Origin: Ophiodon elongatus
Taxonomy: Eukaryota; Chordata; Actinopteri; Perciformes; Hexagrammidae
Assembly: GCA_016806645.1 (NCBI GenBank)
Contig: JACSYO010000503.1
Span: 2,473,501-2,537,500 of the forward strand
Direction of reading: 5' to 3'
Length of the DNA stretch: 64,000 nt
In this document: positions 35,355 through 46,397 of the stretch, piece after piece
Numbering within the stretch: the first letter of the stretch is position 1
Layout of the letters: the number at the start of each line of letters is the position of its first letter
Translations under genes and position numbers: made by a program
Notes under the pieces: model-generated
The model's database searches: none
Told to the model about the DNA's origin: nothing
The model's input: only the letters and a program-made list of their open reading frames with translations

Positions 35355-36404
35355 ACCAGTGTCCGGCTATGCAAACTGACTTAAAGTAAACATTGCATTT
35401 CCTGTGGGTATTATACCTTGTATCACTTCTTACCTTGTGTGCGTTTCTGTGTTGGAGGGGAGATGGTTAAAAACCAGAGCACTTAACTTCAACCTTGAAA
35501 AGGCTGACTGCAAGCCTGACATGAAGAGGAGTGTTTTAATTAAAAAAAAGAAAAAAAAAAGTTTCAGGGACATAGTAGATTTCGACTAGTTACGAGTTAC
35601 TCAAGAGGCGAGCGCTACGGCTGAAGGTGAAATGCCACGTTCCTCTAATGACCACCAAAAAATATGGATTACATTGAACGGACAAAACTATAAAAACTAG
35701 ACCGAGAACACCTCTGAAATCAACTATCTAATGATATGGTTTCTCTTGATGGCATTGCCCTGTCATCCAGCACCACAGTAAAGAACCTCTGACTTATCTT
35801 TGATCAGGACTTGTCCTTTAACTCCCACATAAAACAAATCTCAAGGACTGCCTTTTTTCACCTACGTAACATTTAAAAAATCAGGCACATCCTGTCCCAA
35901 AGCAATGCAGAAAAATTTGTTCACGCATTTGTTACTTCTAGACTAGACTACTGTAATTCCTTATTATCAGGCTGCTCTAATAAGTCTCTTAAATCTCTCC
36001 AGTTGATACAGAATGCTGCAGCTCGTGTACTAACAAAAATTAAGAGAAGAGATCATATTACTCCTGTATTAGCTTCTCTGCACTGGCTCCCTGTAAATTT
36101 CCAGAATCAAATTTAAAATCCTTCTCCTCACCTACAAAGCGTTAATTGGTGAGGCACCATCATATCTTAAGGAGCTTATAGTACCATATTACCCCACTAG
36201 AGAGCTGCGCTCACTGAATGCGGGGCTGCTTGTGGTTCCTAGAGTCTTAAAAAGTAGGATGGGAGCCACAGCTTTCCTCTTTGATAGCACTTATAGTTAG
36301 GACTGGCTCAGGTTTGCCTGGTCCAGCCCCTTGATATGCTGCTATAGGCCTAGACTGCTGGGGGACATCTTAGGATACACTGAGCTCCTCTCTCCTCTTC
36401 TCTC

Positions 36405-36720
36405 TCTCCTTCTGTATGAATTCATGTCCCATCAATGCATATTACTAACTCTACTTCTTCCCCGGAGTCTTTGTGCTTTCTCGCCTCACAGGTTTTCATG
36501 GATCGTGGTTATATCTGGACCCTGCCTCCTGCCTCCTGCCTCCTGCCTCCTGCCTCCTGCCTCCTGCCATGGCCCTGCTGACGCCCACCCTTCTCTAGCT
36601 CCTTCTCTATGAATTCATGCCCCATTAATGCACATTACTAACTCTACTTCTTCTCCGGAGTCTTTGTGCTTTCTCTCCTCACAGGTTTACATGGATCGTG
36701 GCTTTATCTGGACCTGGTCC
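36405..36720 (+). repeat. 193-bp tandem duplication inside the L2 3' UTR
   Basis: The block from about 36,405 (ccttctgtatgaattcatg ... ggagtctttgtgctttctcg ... acaggttttcatggatcgtg) is repeated from about 36,598 (ccttctctatgaattcatgc ... ) with an offset of 193 bp and several mismatches. Confidence 0.9.
36524..36568 (+). repeat. (CTGCCTC)n heptamer array
   Basis: About six tandem copies of the 7-mer CTGCCTC within the first copy of the tandem duplication. Confidence 0.9.
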
Positions 36721-37072
36721 TGCCCGACACCTACTGCTATTAATATTATTATTAGTTGCATTGCTATTAGTATGGTCAATACCATTACTGATTTTATTTA
36801 TTTATTTTACTATATCTACTGTTGCTGTTATTTTTGGTAATTGTAACTTTTCATCATCCTACTACTCTCATTATTTGAATAATTTCTGTCATATGCATTG
36901 AATGTGTTATTACCCTTATGCTATTCATTCCCTTTTTCTCCCCGTTAAAGTTTTTTGGGGAGTTTTTCCTGAACCGATGTGAGGTCCTATGTCATATGTG
37001 TACAGATTGTAAATCCCTCTGAAGCAAATCTGTGATTGTGGGTTATATAAAATAAATTGAATTGAAGCGAAT

Positions 37073-38335
37073 GGAAAAACCCATTTTGGAGTATTTATTT
37101 ACTTGCTCTGATGAGTTGTGGTGGAGATTTACAAAAATATTATTCCATTAAATAAGAGAGAATTGAATGTCTTGTGATATTTAAAATGTTTCTTATAATG
37201 AAAAAGACCAACAATAACTCCAGTGTTTTTCATATTATTATACAGGCCTGGTGGGCCACCCACACAAATACTCAGCCGGCTGTGTGGCAATAAAGTTTTT
37301 ATTGGCAAAAATAACGCTATTTTATATATACTCCAGTGTTTCCTCTGTACAGCGGGGCAAGCACGAAGGCAAGTGTCTGTGGTGAGTTCACGTCTGTAGT
37401 GACAGCAGGACAGCCGAGTGTCTGTTATCTAAACTGCTGAAGTCAGTTGAACGAGTGAAGGGAAGCTAATGTATCGGTACTGTTACAAACTGGCACGTAG
37501 CGACATGGTGACGTCGTTTGTTTGAAGTTCTCTGGAAGTGATGAGCCCCAGCGGGTTTTTATGCTCGTCAAAAAGGCCGGGCAAGCGCTCGTATAACTCA
37601 GGAGGCAATTTGGCCTTGTGTGCTCTGGCATGTCGTTAACACAACAGTCATAATTTTGTTTTAATGGAAACTGTACTCCTGACATTTGCTCCTGGTGTTC
37701 TTCACCATGGAAGGCGTTACAGGCAAACCAGCTAATAAAACGGACATGTTTTATTAGCATGTTTTTTTTAATAAGTGCTGTGGGGTCTAATTTATGCCAA
37801 CGTGAGGAGTTATCTAAAAAAGTGACCTATACGTATTTGGAAAAACTAGAAAAGAAATTTTAAAGTGTTACATTTGAGAATGGAACTTGGTGTGATTGTG
37901 TGATTGTGTGAGCGCACCTCTAAATAGTCCCCAAACAAGTGTACTCTTTTGCTCCTTGAGCAATGTTTGCTAACTAAAGTACCCAGCTGTTTAGGTGAAT
38001 TATTCAGCCTTTCTTTTCTAAAGGACGCTGCCAGATGCCTTGTTTGTTCTCAATTTGGAATAGGACACACACACTCACTCCCGTAGTCCAAATAAATAAA
38101 TGGAGCTCAGGTACAATGCAGACTCGGGCTGCAGAGATGTGCTCCAGCTCCCCTGTGACCTTGAATAGCCTATTTCTACTCTAAAAATATATATTTACAA
38201 TTATTAACCAGTTGTAATGAAGCTCAGTATCGTGGATTAAGGAATGACTATCGGCTCAGTTCAAGATATTTCTTCATAATTTCATTCAATTTCATAATTC
38301 TTAACTGCCAGAGCACGAAAACAGAAATGATTTTC
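37073..38335. other. Intergenic, no gene seen
   Basis: No gene or element recognised. Confidence 0.4.
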
Positions 38336-38354
38336 TTTCTTTCTTTCTTTCTTC
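38336..38354. repeat. (TTCT)n microsatellite
   Basis: About five TTCT units; together with the following T-rich run it creates an acceptor-like tract ending ctctgcag at 38,369. Confidence 0.85.
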
Positions 38355-41289
38355 TTTTTTTCTCTGCAGCCAGAAATCACAGCACCTGAGATTCCCGGTG
38401 AAGCAATTTTTGAGTCACTGGTAGATGAACAACCTTGTCAAACCCCTGCAGCTCTATTATAGTCATAAGGCAGAAATTGCAGGGTTTTTTTCATATCTTT
38501 TTTTCTTTTTTCTTCTTTTAACCGCAATCTAGTGCTGCATTCCTGTAGTGGTCTCAAATACCAGTATTGTCTTCCACCCCAATTTGTCTGTGGAACCCTC
38601 ATTTTCATCTTAAATGCCGCTCTGCGACTGAAAACTCAGGGGACCTTTTGTACCATCGTCTCTTCGATGGCCAAGGTTCTGCAGCATGGCAACCCAGAAC
38701 GCATTATAATAACTTATGGTTTCCTTTACACAATACACAACAGAATGTCAAGTGATATAAAGCACACTCGCAGGATTTGCACTTGAAAAAAAAAAACTCA
38801 TTTGAAATGCATTATTTCTCACTTGAATGTCTGAGTTGTATAATTTCTTATCATTCTCAATTATGAGGCCTGCTTGAGGGCAACTTAGTTCCATTTTAAA
38901 AATCCTCGGCTCCCTCTTGCACTCTGCTCTGCTGCTCTGAAATTGGCCTCTCGCATTTCCGAATTGTGCTACATATTCCCACGTGCCAAGGGGAAGTGAA
39001 GGATGGCCTGTTGAAACGGCATATAGGTGGCTCCGGCGGAGAAGAGAACATGTTAGAGACGAGCACACCCGAAAACCCATTAACACCATTTTATTCCTTT
39101 TTTGGCATATCTATATTTGTATAACCCAATGATCCATGTGTGAAGGCACTAACTGAGTGGCTCAGTTTAACAGGCCTCACAGCAGGAATATTGGGTGTGG
39201 GTCAGATGCCCGCAGGCTGCTAATGATTAATGAATTCCATCACTGTCACAGCCTGTTCATCTCGCTGCAAAATTTGCTTAAAATATGCTGCATGCAGACA
39301 TGACAAAGCAAAGGAGAAATACTGAATGTTGTTGAATTGAAGAACAACGCGCCTCACTAATTACCGGGATAGAAATAAATTGAAGCTGCATACATCTCAC
39401 ATTCTCTCTAATTTTTTGCATCAGTGCTTTGATTAAACCGCGGCTGGCTGGGAGTTTGAGTTTTATTTTTTTACTATTAATTTGCCCCATTAGGGAATAC
39501 AAATCTGATTTTAGTATAAGGTCAGGCTCATCATTATCCAACTCTTATGAACATTGAAACATTTACTTGTTGTCATTTTTCCTGTTCATACTGGCTGTTA
39601 AGGGATCCCCTACCAACCACTTCCAATGTAAGAGATGGGGACCACGTCATGTTCTGTGCAGACATGAACTCTAAAGTCTATTTGAAGGCAGTATGAGGCC
39701 TCAGCAGTCTTATCCAATTCAAGTGGGGATCTTCCAAATGTAGACTTTCAGTAAAGCATTACCTAGTTCTGAAACTATCCCTCCACTGTACTGCAGCTCG
39801 GCTCTAGGACACCATCTGGGGAAACAGAGGGATGGTCACATTAAAAACTTTACCCACTAGATTACATTTAGACTGCTTAGAACCTCAGATTTAACCTCAG
39901 ATTAACTTCAGGTTACGTGTTTGCACAGGATTCTTATTATTAGGAAGGAATAAGTACTGCAAGCCAAAGTGGTTTCAATGTTCAGGTTGTGCACCCGTCT
40001 ATTGTTGAACCATGAAAAGTGTGACCCTGTTGTGAATCACTTTAAAGGTCAACACCAATCCATATTCATACTCAGAACCTTTGGATGCACAGTGAAAGAT
40101 TACATTGGGTCAAGTCTGCTAGGGAGTGTAATGTAACATTGGTGCTACTGCTATTAAGTGCAATTGCAAAAGACCATTCCATTAAAGTGTCACCTCTCAG
40201 TAAAACACAACCAGATTCTTGAACTCAGTGCAAAATGTCCATTAAAAAAGTCACTCCACCATCGGTCACCGCTGGCTAACAAACCCACCAGCTATTGGGT
40301 AAAACACAAAACATCATTGTGAGGCCCTTTGATTCAAATTGCCCCACAATGGACCAACAACTGATAGTCCATTCAAGCATTTCTTGTGAAATGTGAGTTG
40401 TATAATGTAACAAAAGCAAAAAAGAATAGCAGGTTTTGCCCGCGTGCCATGCTGATTTTTAATGTTTTATGAACAAAAAATCAAGTAGTCCTGTAAACCC
40501 ACTTGTTACATTGATAAAAACACATGATTAGTTCAGTCTCAATGAGCAACCCCTGATAAATTTAAAACTGTGTTTGGAAATCTGAAACTCAGTAAAATAT
40601 CAGTGCCCTAGAGAAATGTCAGACACGGTTATAAGGCCACCGTCATACTGTGGTTGAATGTTAATTAGGTGGTGATCTGATGGGTTTTAGATTTGTCCTT
40701 GGATAGCATGAAATTCTCACTGTGCATACTACTAACATAAAAAACATCAGTGATCAAACCCCGATATTTGTTTTTTCTCCTTTTTAACGTTTTTCTGGTT
40801 GACATTTTATCTGATGCCCATTTATTCATTCCTTTAAAATAAACTAGCATTTTTTTGTTTTGGTATTAGGCTTCAAACACTGATTTTAACATACTGTTGT
40901 TGAAGATTAATCAGATTTTTAGCAGTGTGGCTCCATATTAGTGCTCCCTGGTGGTGTCAGTAGTTCGCTCTGACCACTGAAACATTGTGAGATGCAACGA
41001 TTGCAATTTTCTTGGCTCATTTAGATTTTTTAAGTATCTTAACTGCTGAACTCGGACTTTTGCTGATTCAGATTTACTTTGAAAGAAAAAAGAATTGACC
41101 ACTGCAACATTGTGAGACTAACTTTTTTCCCTGCTGTATGAATATTGCCAACCGTTATGAAGTCAGTGTAAACTGTCATGAAATGGTATCTTTTACTTTG
41201 TTATTGTTACTGTGGTTATTAGCATAAAAACACAGAATTCAAGTAATAGTTATATTTTTGTTTAAAACATTGTTTTTCATTAAAACAAT
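38355..41289. other. Intergenic, repeat-poor; possible conserved non-coding DNA
   Basis: About 3 kb with no recognised repeat. The part 39,170-39,545 is rich in TAAT/ATTA homeodomain-type sites (gctaatgattaatgaattcc, tttgattaaaccgcg, tactattaatttgcccc) and has the texture of a conserved enhancer. This is inference from composition only. Confidence 0.3.
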
Positions 41290-41465
41290 TCTAGTAGTTT
41301 TAATGATGTACTCTATTCAATTATATTTCAATTTATTAAAGTTTATGGTCAAAAACTACATAATACAGGATTACATTTGGAAACACCATGACAGTATTGT
41401 AATTTACCTTCCCCCATTTCTCAGATTTACTGGGTAGAGCTTGAACGCATCATAATGTAACTCAG
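41290..41465 (+). repeat. Family B fragment, copy 3 (partial)
   Basis: Contains tagtagttttaatgatgtac and, after a gap, gagcttgaacgcatcataat followed by gtaactc, matching the gagcctgaacgcatcataat stretch of copy 1. Confidence 0.45.
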
Positions 41466-42486
41466 CACATGTGCACTGAGTTACAAATTGGTAAATGTTA
41501 AGAAAGAGAAAAGATTGCAAACACGTCTCTCGTTGCAACCTCTGCAATTAAAAAAGTTTGTTCACGGAACTGAAATAAGTAAAAAATAAAAGACTTTGCT
41601 TCATGATGAATCAGCAGTCGCTTCACAGTCTGTTAATGAGGAGAAAGTGTGCCTTTGATAAACAGCGATAAACATAAACAAAGACAGAAGTGGACTTTGT
41701 GGTGTTTAAAGTAGCACTGCACTCCAGAACGAGATTGGTCCTGTCAAATTAGGGTTTTTTCGCAAGGAGCAATTAACTTAAACTGCTTTGCCAAAATGTA
41801 TGTCAGTAAATAGATGTACATCGTAGCAGCCAACCGTAAAGCATCCAAACCTTACTGCGATGCCAAAATACTATGCTTCAGCCAAAGAAACGTGTGAGAG
41901 GGAAGCGACCAGATACGGCCATTCCCATGTCATAACAGATTAGTCCACCCACGATCCAACCTCCTCACACACCCACGCACACAGTGCTGCTCTCAGATCT
42001 CATTTTTATCTCCTGTTTTTTTATATCCAGTGGATTTGTGCGATGGGAATATTTAGCTTTTAAGCAAACATGCAGCTGTGCTACAACCCGAACATGACAA
42101 ATGCGTTTACGAATATTCAGTCTTCCTGAAAATTGATAACTTGACCGGGTCAAAGCTGTTTTGGCATGTCTTTTGTTTCCTCCACCAACGAAGAAGAGTG
42201 TCACATTATCACCTCTGCGCTCAAAGCAAACACGTTTGGCTGAAATTGGAAGTCGGCCAGAGCTGCATTCAAAAGCCGATGGCAAAGTCCCAAATTATAT
42301 TATCTCCACTCTAATATAAACTCCATTTTTAAAACACATGGTGCTTAGATGAGGATAAGTAAAAACACATTTTAGTGGTCAGTATAGTCAAATGTGTTGA
42401 TTTTATATGATGTAGAAATATCTGTATGTAAAAAGGCTTGAAATGCTTTGCTGATCTATTGATTGATAATCAATAAAAAAAAAAGG
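41466..42486. other. Intergenic, no gene seen
   Basis: Nothing recognised. Confidence 0.4.
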
Positions 42487-42800
42487 CCATGGTAGCAACC
42501 TGTCAATCACGAGGTAGCCCCGCCCCAAAGCATACTCTGCTTTATGGTCTATTTTACTCTAAATGGGACCATAATTTACAAAAGAAAACATCTTTCTGTA
42601 TTGAAGAAGACTTATAACTAGCGATTGAGACTAAACTCATGTTTACAATGTTTACTGAGGTAAATCAAGTGAGAAGTAGGATCATTTTTACATAAACTTC
42701 TATTCAATCAGACTTCTTTTTGAAACGACAGGAGTCGCCCCCTGATGGCCATAACAAAGATCGCAAGTTATGAGATCCAAATTCCCACCTGCAATTACAG
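42487..42800 (+). repeat. Dispersed repeat family A, copy 4
   Basis: Runs from ggtagcaacctgtcaatcac through gcatactctgctttatggtc, gtattgaagaagacttataa and aactcatgtttacaatgttt to ggagtcgccccctgatggcc. The left third is missing. Confidence 0.85.
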
Positions 42801-43576
42801 CTTATCGCCATAGGTGCCGCCAGAGAGCATGAAACGAAGATCTTTGAGATTGTAGCTTTAAGTTGTTTGGACATTTATTTCATTTCATTTCATTTATTTT
42901 TTTATTTATTTGTGTGTGTTTTGCCAATACCTTCTTTTATGAAAATGTATTCAAGCACATTTATTCTCACATCATAGAAAAATCCAGGCATCCCTCTACG
43001 CCCAACTGTAGTCCGCTCCGTCTCATACTCCCGTCGAATTGCCGTGGACATGTTGATAAGCTGTAGGGAGCTGTTAGCAGGCAACTCTGCTTCACAGTGT
43101 GGTCGAACTCACTGCACCGTCTTACATTATCTACACATCCACTCACTCTCTTAAGTGAAATAGGTGTCTCCTTATGGAAGCAGCAGAACCTTTACTGAGC
43201 GTAATGAAATGCCACTTCCTCAGTCGGCCCTTTAGAAACTGTAACAAGACAAAAAATGGTCAGAAAAAGCTGCGGCTAGGACGTTTCTTTTGTCGTAGGT
43301 TCATATTATCAATATTCCATTCTTTACGGTGACGCTTCCCAAAAACCCCATGGATGCTTTCGTGTCTCAGAGGAAATTCAAATTACTGCCATCATTTTTA
43401 CTTTGTAGTATGACCTAATTCTGTCACAAACATTCCACCAAAGACAGAGAGAGTTATAGATAGTAATGACAGTTACTTTAAAAGAGGTTAAAAAAAAGAA
43501 GCTTTTTCCTTGAAGATGGCACATACTGTGCTTATTTCTGAGTATGTATGAAGAAAGACATTTAAAAAATGTGAAT

Positions 43577-43598
43577 GTATATATATATATATATATAA
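43577..43598. repeat. (TA)n microsatellite
   Basis: About ten TA units. Confidence 0.9.
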
Positions 43599-43779
43599 AC
43601 AATATGAGTAAATTAACCCCAGTATAACTGCAACTAAGAACAATTACAGATGGATTGGTGTCTGAGGTGGTTTGAGAAGCAAATATCTCTTTATTCTTTA
43701 CTTCACACAGTTGAATCAGCAAGTGGCGTATGAAAGTAAGGTTTTCTAGAGCCATGCCCTTGTAATAATGACAAGTGAT

Positions 43780-43955
43780 AATGAAACTGAAATTATGCAA
43801 AGACATCTTCAGTTGTTGGCAAATAGTTCTGTCACTCTGGAGTGTGTTTTGGCCCATTGGGAGCAGCTTGAGGTTCAATGTCTTGGACGAGTCGGGGAAT
43901 CGAACTCTCCAACCTTGTGATTACAGGATGAACCGCTCTACCTTAGTCACAGGTA
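43780..43955 (-). mobile_element. tRNA-derived SINE, copy 2
   Basis: On the minus strand it begins with a tRNA-like head, aggtagagcggttcatcctg (A box side) and agagttcgattccccgactc (B box). The body follows with gtccaagacattgaacctca then agctgctcccaatgggccaa, typical of teleost tRNA SINEs. The far end runs into AT-rich DNA. The 166-codon minus frame across here (43,378-43,878) includes this SINE and is not a gene. Confidence 0.8.
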
Positions 43956-44159
43956 GACTAACGCGAATAGATTAAAAAAATGGATTCCTCACCTGACTAA
44001 TGGAGACATGTGGCTAGGTGTAAATAACATCTTCGGTGAGCAATTAAATGTAGAAATGTTTCTTTGTTATATGTTTGAACTCTCTCTTTACATCCCGACA
44101 GCAATCAGTAAATCAAATCCTCTGACAATCTTTTTTATTTTTTTATAATAATAATAATC

Positions 44160-44495
44160 TGGCATCTGTAGCTGTCGCAGGACTGTAATACGCCCATCCA
44201 ATCATTTCATTCGGTCCATGAATGATTGGACGACTACCTACCTGCCTGTCTACCTGCGTGCGTTGGAGTTCTCCACAAGTTGCTGGCTTGATAGCTTCAC
44301 GTTCATGATGATCATTTTGGGGGAGTGGCTTTGGAGGGAGCCCTGAAGTGTTGCCAACTTTCTCGCTGCGTTTAGCGACTCTTGGAGCGAGTGCTGCCAG
44401 CTGCTTTTGTTGGAGAAGCGTTGACAACGAGTTTTTCACTTGCATCATTTTGAAAAACTAGCTTACTCTCGCTGGTTCCTCCGATGTTACCAACC
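44160..44495 (-). repeat. Dispersed repeat family D, copy 2
   Basis: Reverse-orientation partner of 8,734-9,078 (shared blocks listed there). On its 3' side the minus strand continues into an ATT-rich tail (44,147-44,160), suggestive of a retroposed element. Confidence 0.7.
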
Positions 44496-44699
44496 CAAGG
44501 TTTGAGTCTTACACAGATTTCATCTGGATTTCAGACAAATTGATGGGTGGACTTTCTATATCAGCATCAACGCTGTCAACATATCTTGTGTCTTTTTAAA
44601 AAAGAACTTGAAGTTAAGTTTCGTCAAAAAAACTCGGAAAGAGCGTGGTTGACCTTAACTTGACTCTCAAGCGAGTTATAGCGACTCGTCAGTTTTGTA

Positions 44700-44925
44700 A
44701 ACTTGACTTTTAGTTTTGCACGGGGACATAGACGGGGGTCTCCTGAATGAAGGTCCTGTGTTTGTTTGACCCACCTGTCCTGTGTGGACTATCTTGCACT
44801 TCATACTATGTCAGTTTCTCCTGTAATGCAGCGGGTGGTGCATTACATGTGCTTCGTTCTCAGACTAGGAGGAGCCCTGACCAGGCTGTATAATTTGACG
44901 TGCTGGGTGTAGGAACCGGTTGCAA
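44700..44925 (+). repeat. Dispersed repeat family E, copy 5
   Basis: Includes cacggggacatagacggggg, tgacccacctgtcctgtg and ggagccctgaccaggctgta followed by taatttgacgtgctgggtg, matching pieces at 1,140-1,200, 19,290 and 54,240. Confidence 0.55.
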
Positions 44926-46363
44926 TATCAGTATCATATTTTACAAACTCTCGCATTCTATTAATATTTTCATGTAAACTTTTAAATCTTCCATTCCATG
45001 TAGAGTGTCATGCCTGCATTTCTCGTGATGAGGTCACTGACAATAACCTGAATAGTCCTCTTTGTTTGTGTCTGGAGAGGCTGGTGGGATATTTTGGTCA
45101 AACAGACCTCATAGAGGAGTTCATTGTATAAGACGTATGGCTGGATTAGTCTTATGATCTCCTATTTCTTAATAGCTAGAAGCCCATGACAGGATGGAGC
45201 ATACTTTTTATGTGGGACTTTCCCTGTGCTGGGCCTCTTAAACTGTGGGTTTTCTGTGCATCAAGGCTGATGAAGGGTGAACCTTTGTTCATGTTGTGCC
45301 TCTGCCAATATATCGCCTTGAAAATGAAATCCACTTATGGCCTGTTGACTGATTCCTTCTTCATCTGACGAGCATCAATTACTTCCTCGTAAAGATCTAA
45401 TTGATCAAAATATGAGATTTTGAATGCCTATTTTAGCAGTTTTTTTAGGCCCTACATCACCAATGCACTCTTTCAAATTGATTTTAAATTGTTGACAGCG
45501 AATAATAACCCCCAGATATAGCTTCCATCTCACCTGTCAAAGAGAAAATATTAGGTCCTTGGGCTTGTATATTTCTCCTGCTTCATTATTTACTTGTGAA
45601 GTGCCTTTTAGTTTTCTCCCCTTTGGTTATTTCTGTGCTTTGTTATAAATTATAATCTCCTCTCCTGAAAGCTATGGTGGAAATAGTCAACATTTTTCTT
45701 ACACATAACTGTAGCCCTTTATGATGGCGAGGATACATTTGTCAACAAATTGGTTTCACAGCCCTAAAGTTGTTCATCAAGTTGCTCCAAATTAATTCAA
45801 AATGTTATGCCTCAAATTTGAAAACCAGAGGATTAATTAATCTAACTTGGAATAGTCAATAGCTGACAGCTTTTAAATTTTTTTTTTTAAATGATTTGTC
45901 CCCAACAAGCCGTGGCTCAGCTCCAGTTTGTGTGTATTTCTGTTGGCAATAAGTTGCTTATTTTTGATAAGGAATAAATACGCCTCATTCATCCATATCA
46001 GCCTCTTTCTTCTCAGCTTCTCTACACTGGTTTCATTAAAGAACCGATTTTTAAAGTTTCAGTGATTACTTGGCTCAGAAATGTCTGGCTGGTTGTCTCT
46101 TTATGATCCCAGAGTGCAGCTGTAATTCTATAAAGTCTGGCCTGCAAGTTTCTCTCGTTGGAAACTAAAGTGTGAATAAAATGTTATCCTTTTCAACATT
46201 CCTACAAACTAGCTTCTGTACTGGAGAACCTCCAGTAGACACCCCGAGACCTGAGACACAGTTATTCCCTTCCTTTTTTATTGGTATAAACATTCACATG
46301 TATTGTCGAAAAGATAGACTTGAACTAAATAATTGCTTCATGTCGCGGTCACGCCCATGAGAC
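44926..46363. other. lingo1 3' flank, repeat-poor, possible conserved non-coding DNA
   Basis: No repeat or gene recognised. The interval 45,450-45,880 is AT-rich and of even texture with repeated taattaat/attaatta-type homeodomain sites (ccagaggattaattaatcta), the kind of sequence that often marks deep vertebrate conservation around neuronal genes. Not tested by alignment. Confidence 0.3.
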
Positions 46364-46397
46364 GGAGCAGAGATGGAGCAGAGATGGAGCAGAGATG
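46364..46397. repeat. 11-bp minisatellite (ggagcagagat)3
   Basis: Three exact tandem copies. Confidence 0.95.

Larger units (their letters stand above)
35690..37072 (+). mobile_element. L2-type LINE, 5'-truncated, with reverse-transcriptase tail and 3' UTR
   Basis: Plus-strand frames, interrupted by several shifts, read SRLDYCNSLLSG, LQLIQNAAARVLTK, ITPVLASLHWLPV, KALIGEAPSYLKELI and LRSLNAGLLVVPRVL, the classic C-terminal part of L2 LINE ORF2. The 3' UTR follows, with the teleost L2 landmarks tgagctcctctctcctcttc, ttttggggagtttttcctga, gtacagattgtaaatccctc, and the end ataaaataaattgaattgaa. The catalytic YADD region is missing, so it is a dead copy. Its UTR carries an internal 193-bp tandem duplication and a heptamer array. 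Confidence 0.9.

Noticed and set aside
38370..38462. 30-codon frame after a TTCT-rich acceptor-like tract
   Set aside because: The tract is a microsatellite and a 30-codon frame after any AG is common; no homology seen.
43378..43878. 166-codon minus-strand frame
   Set aside because: Its N-terminal part runs into the tRNA-derived SINE and the middle is translated TA repeat; composition is that of AT-rich non-coding DNA.
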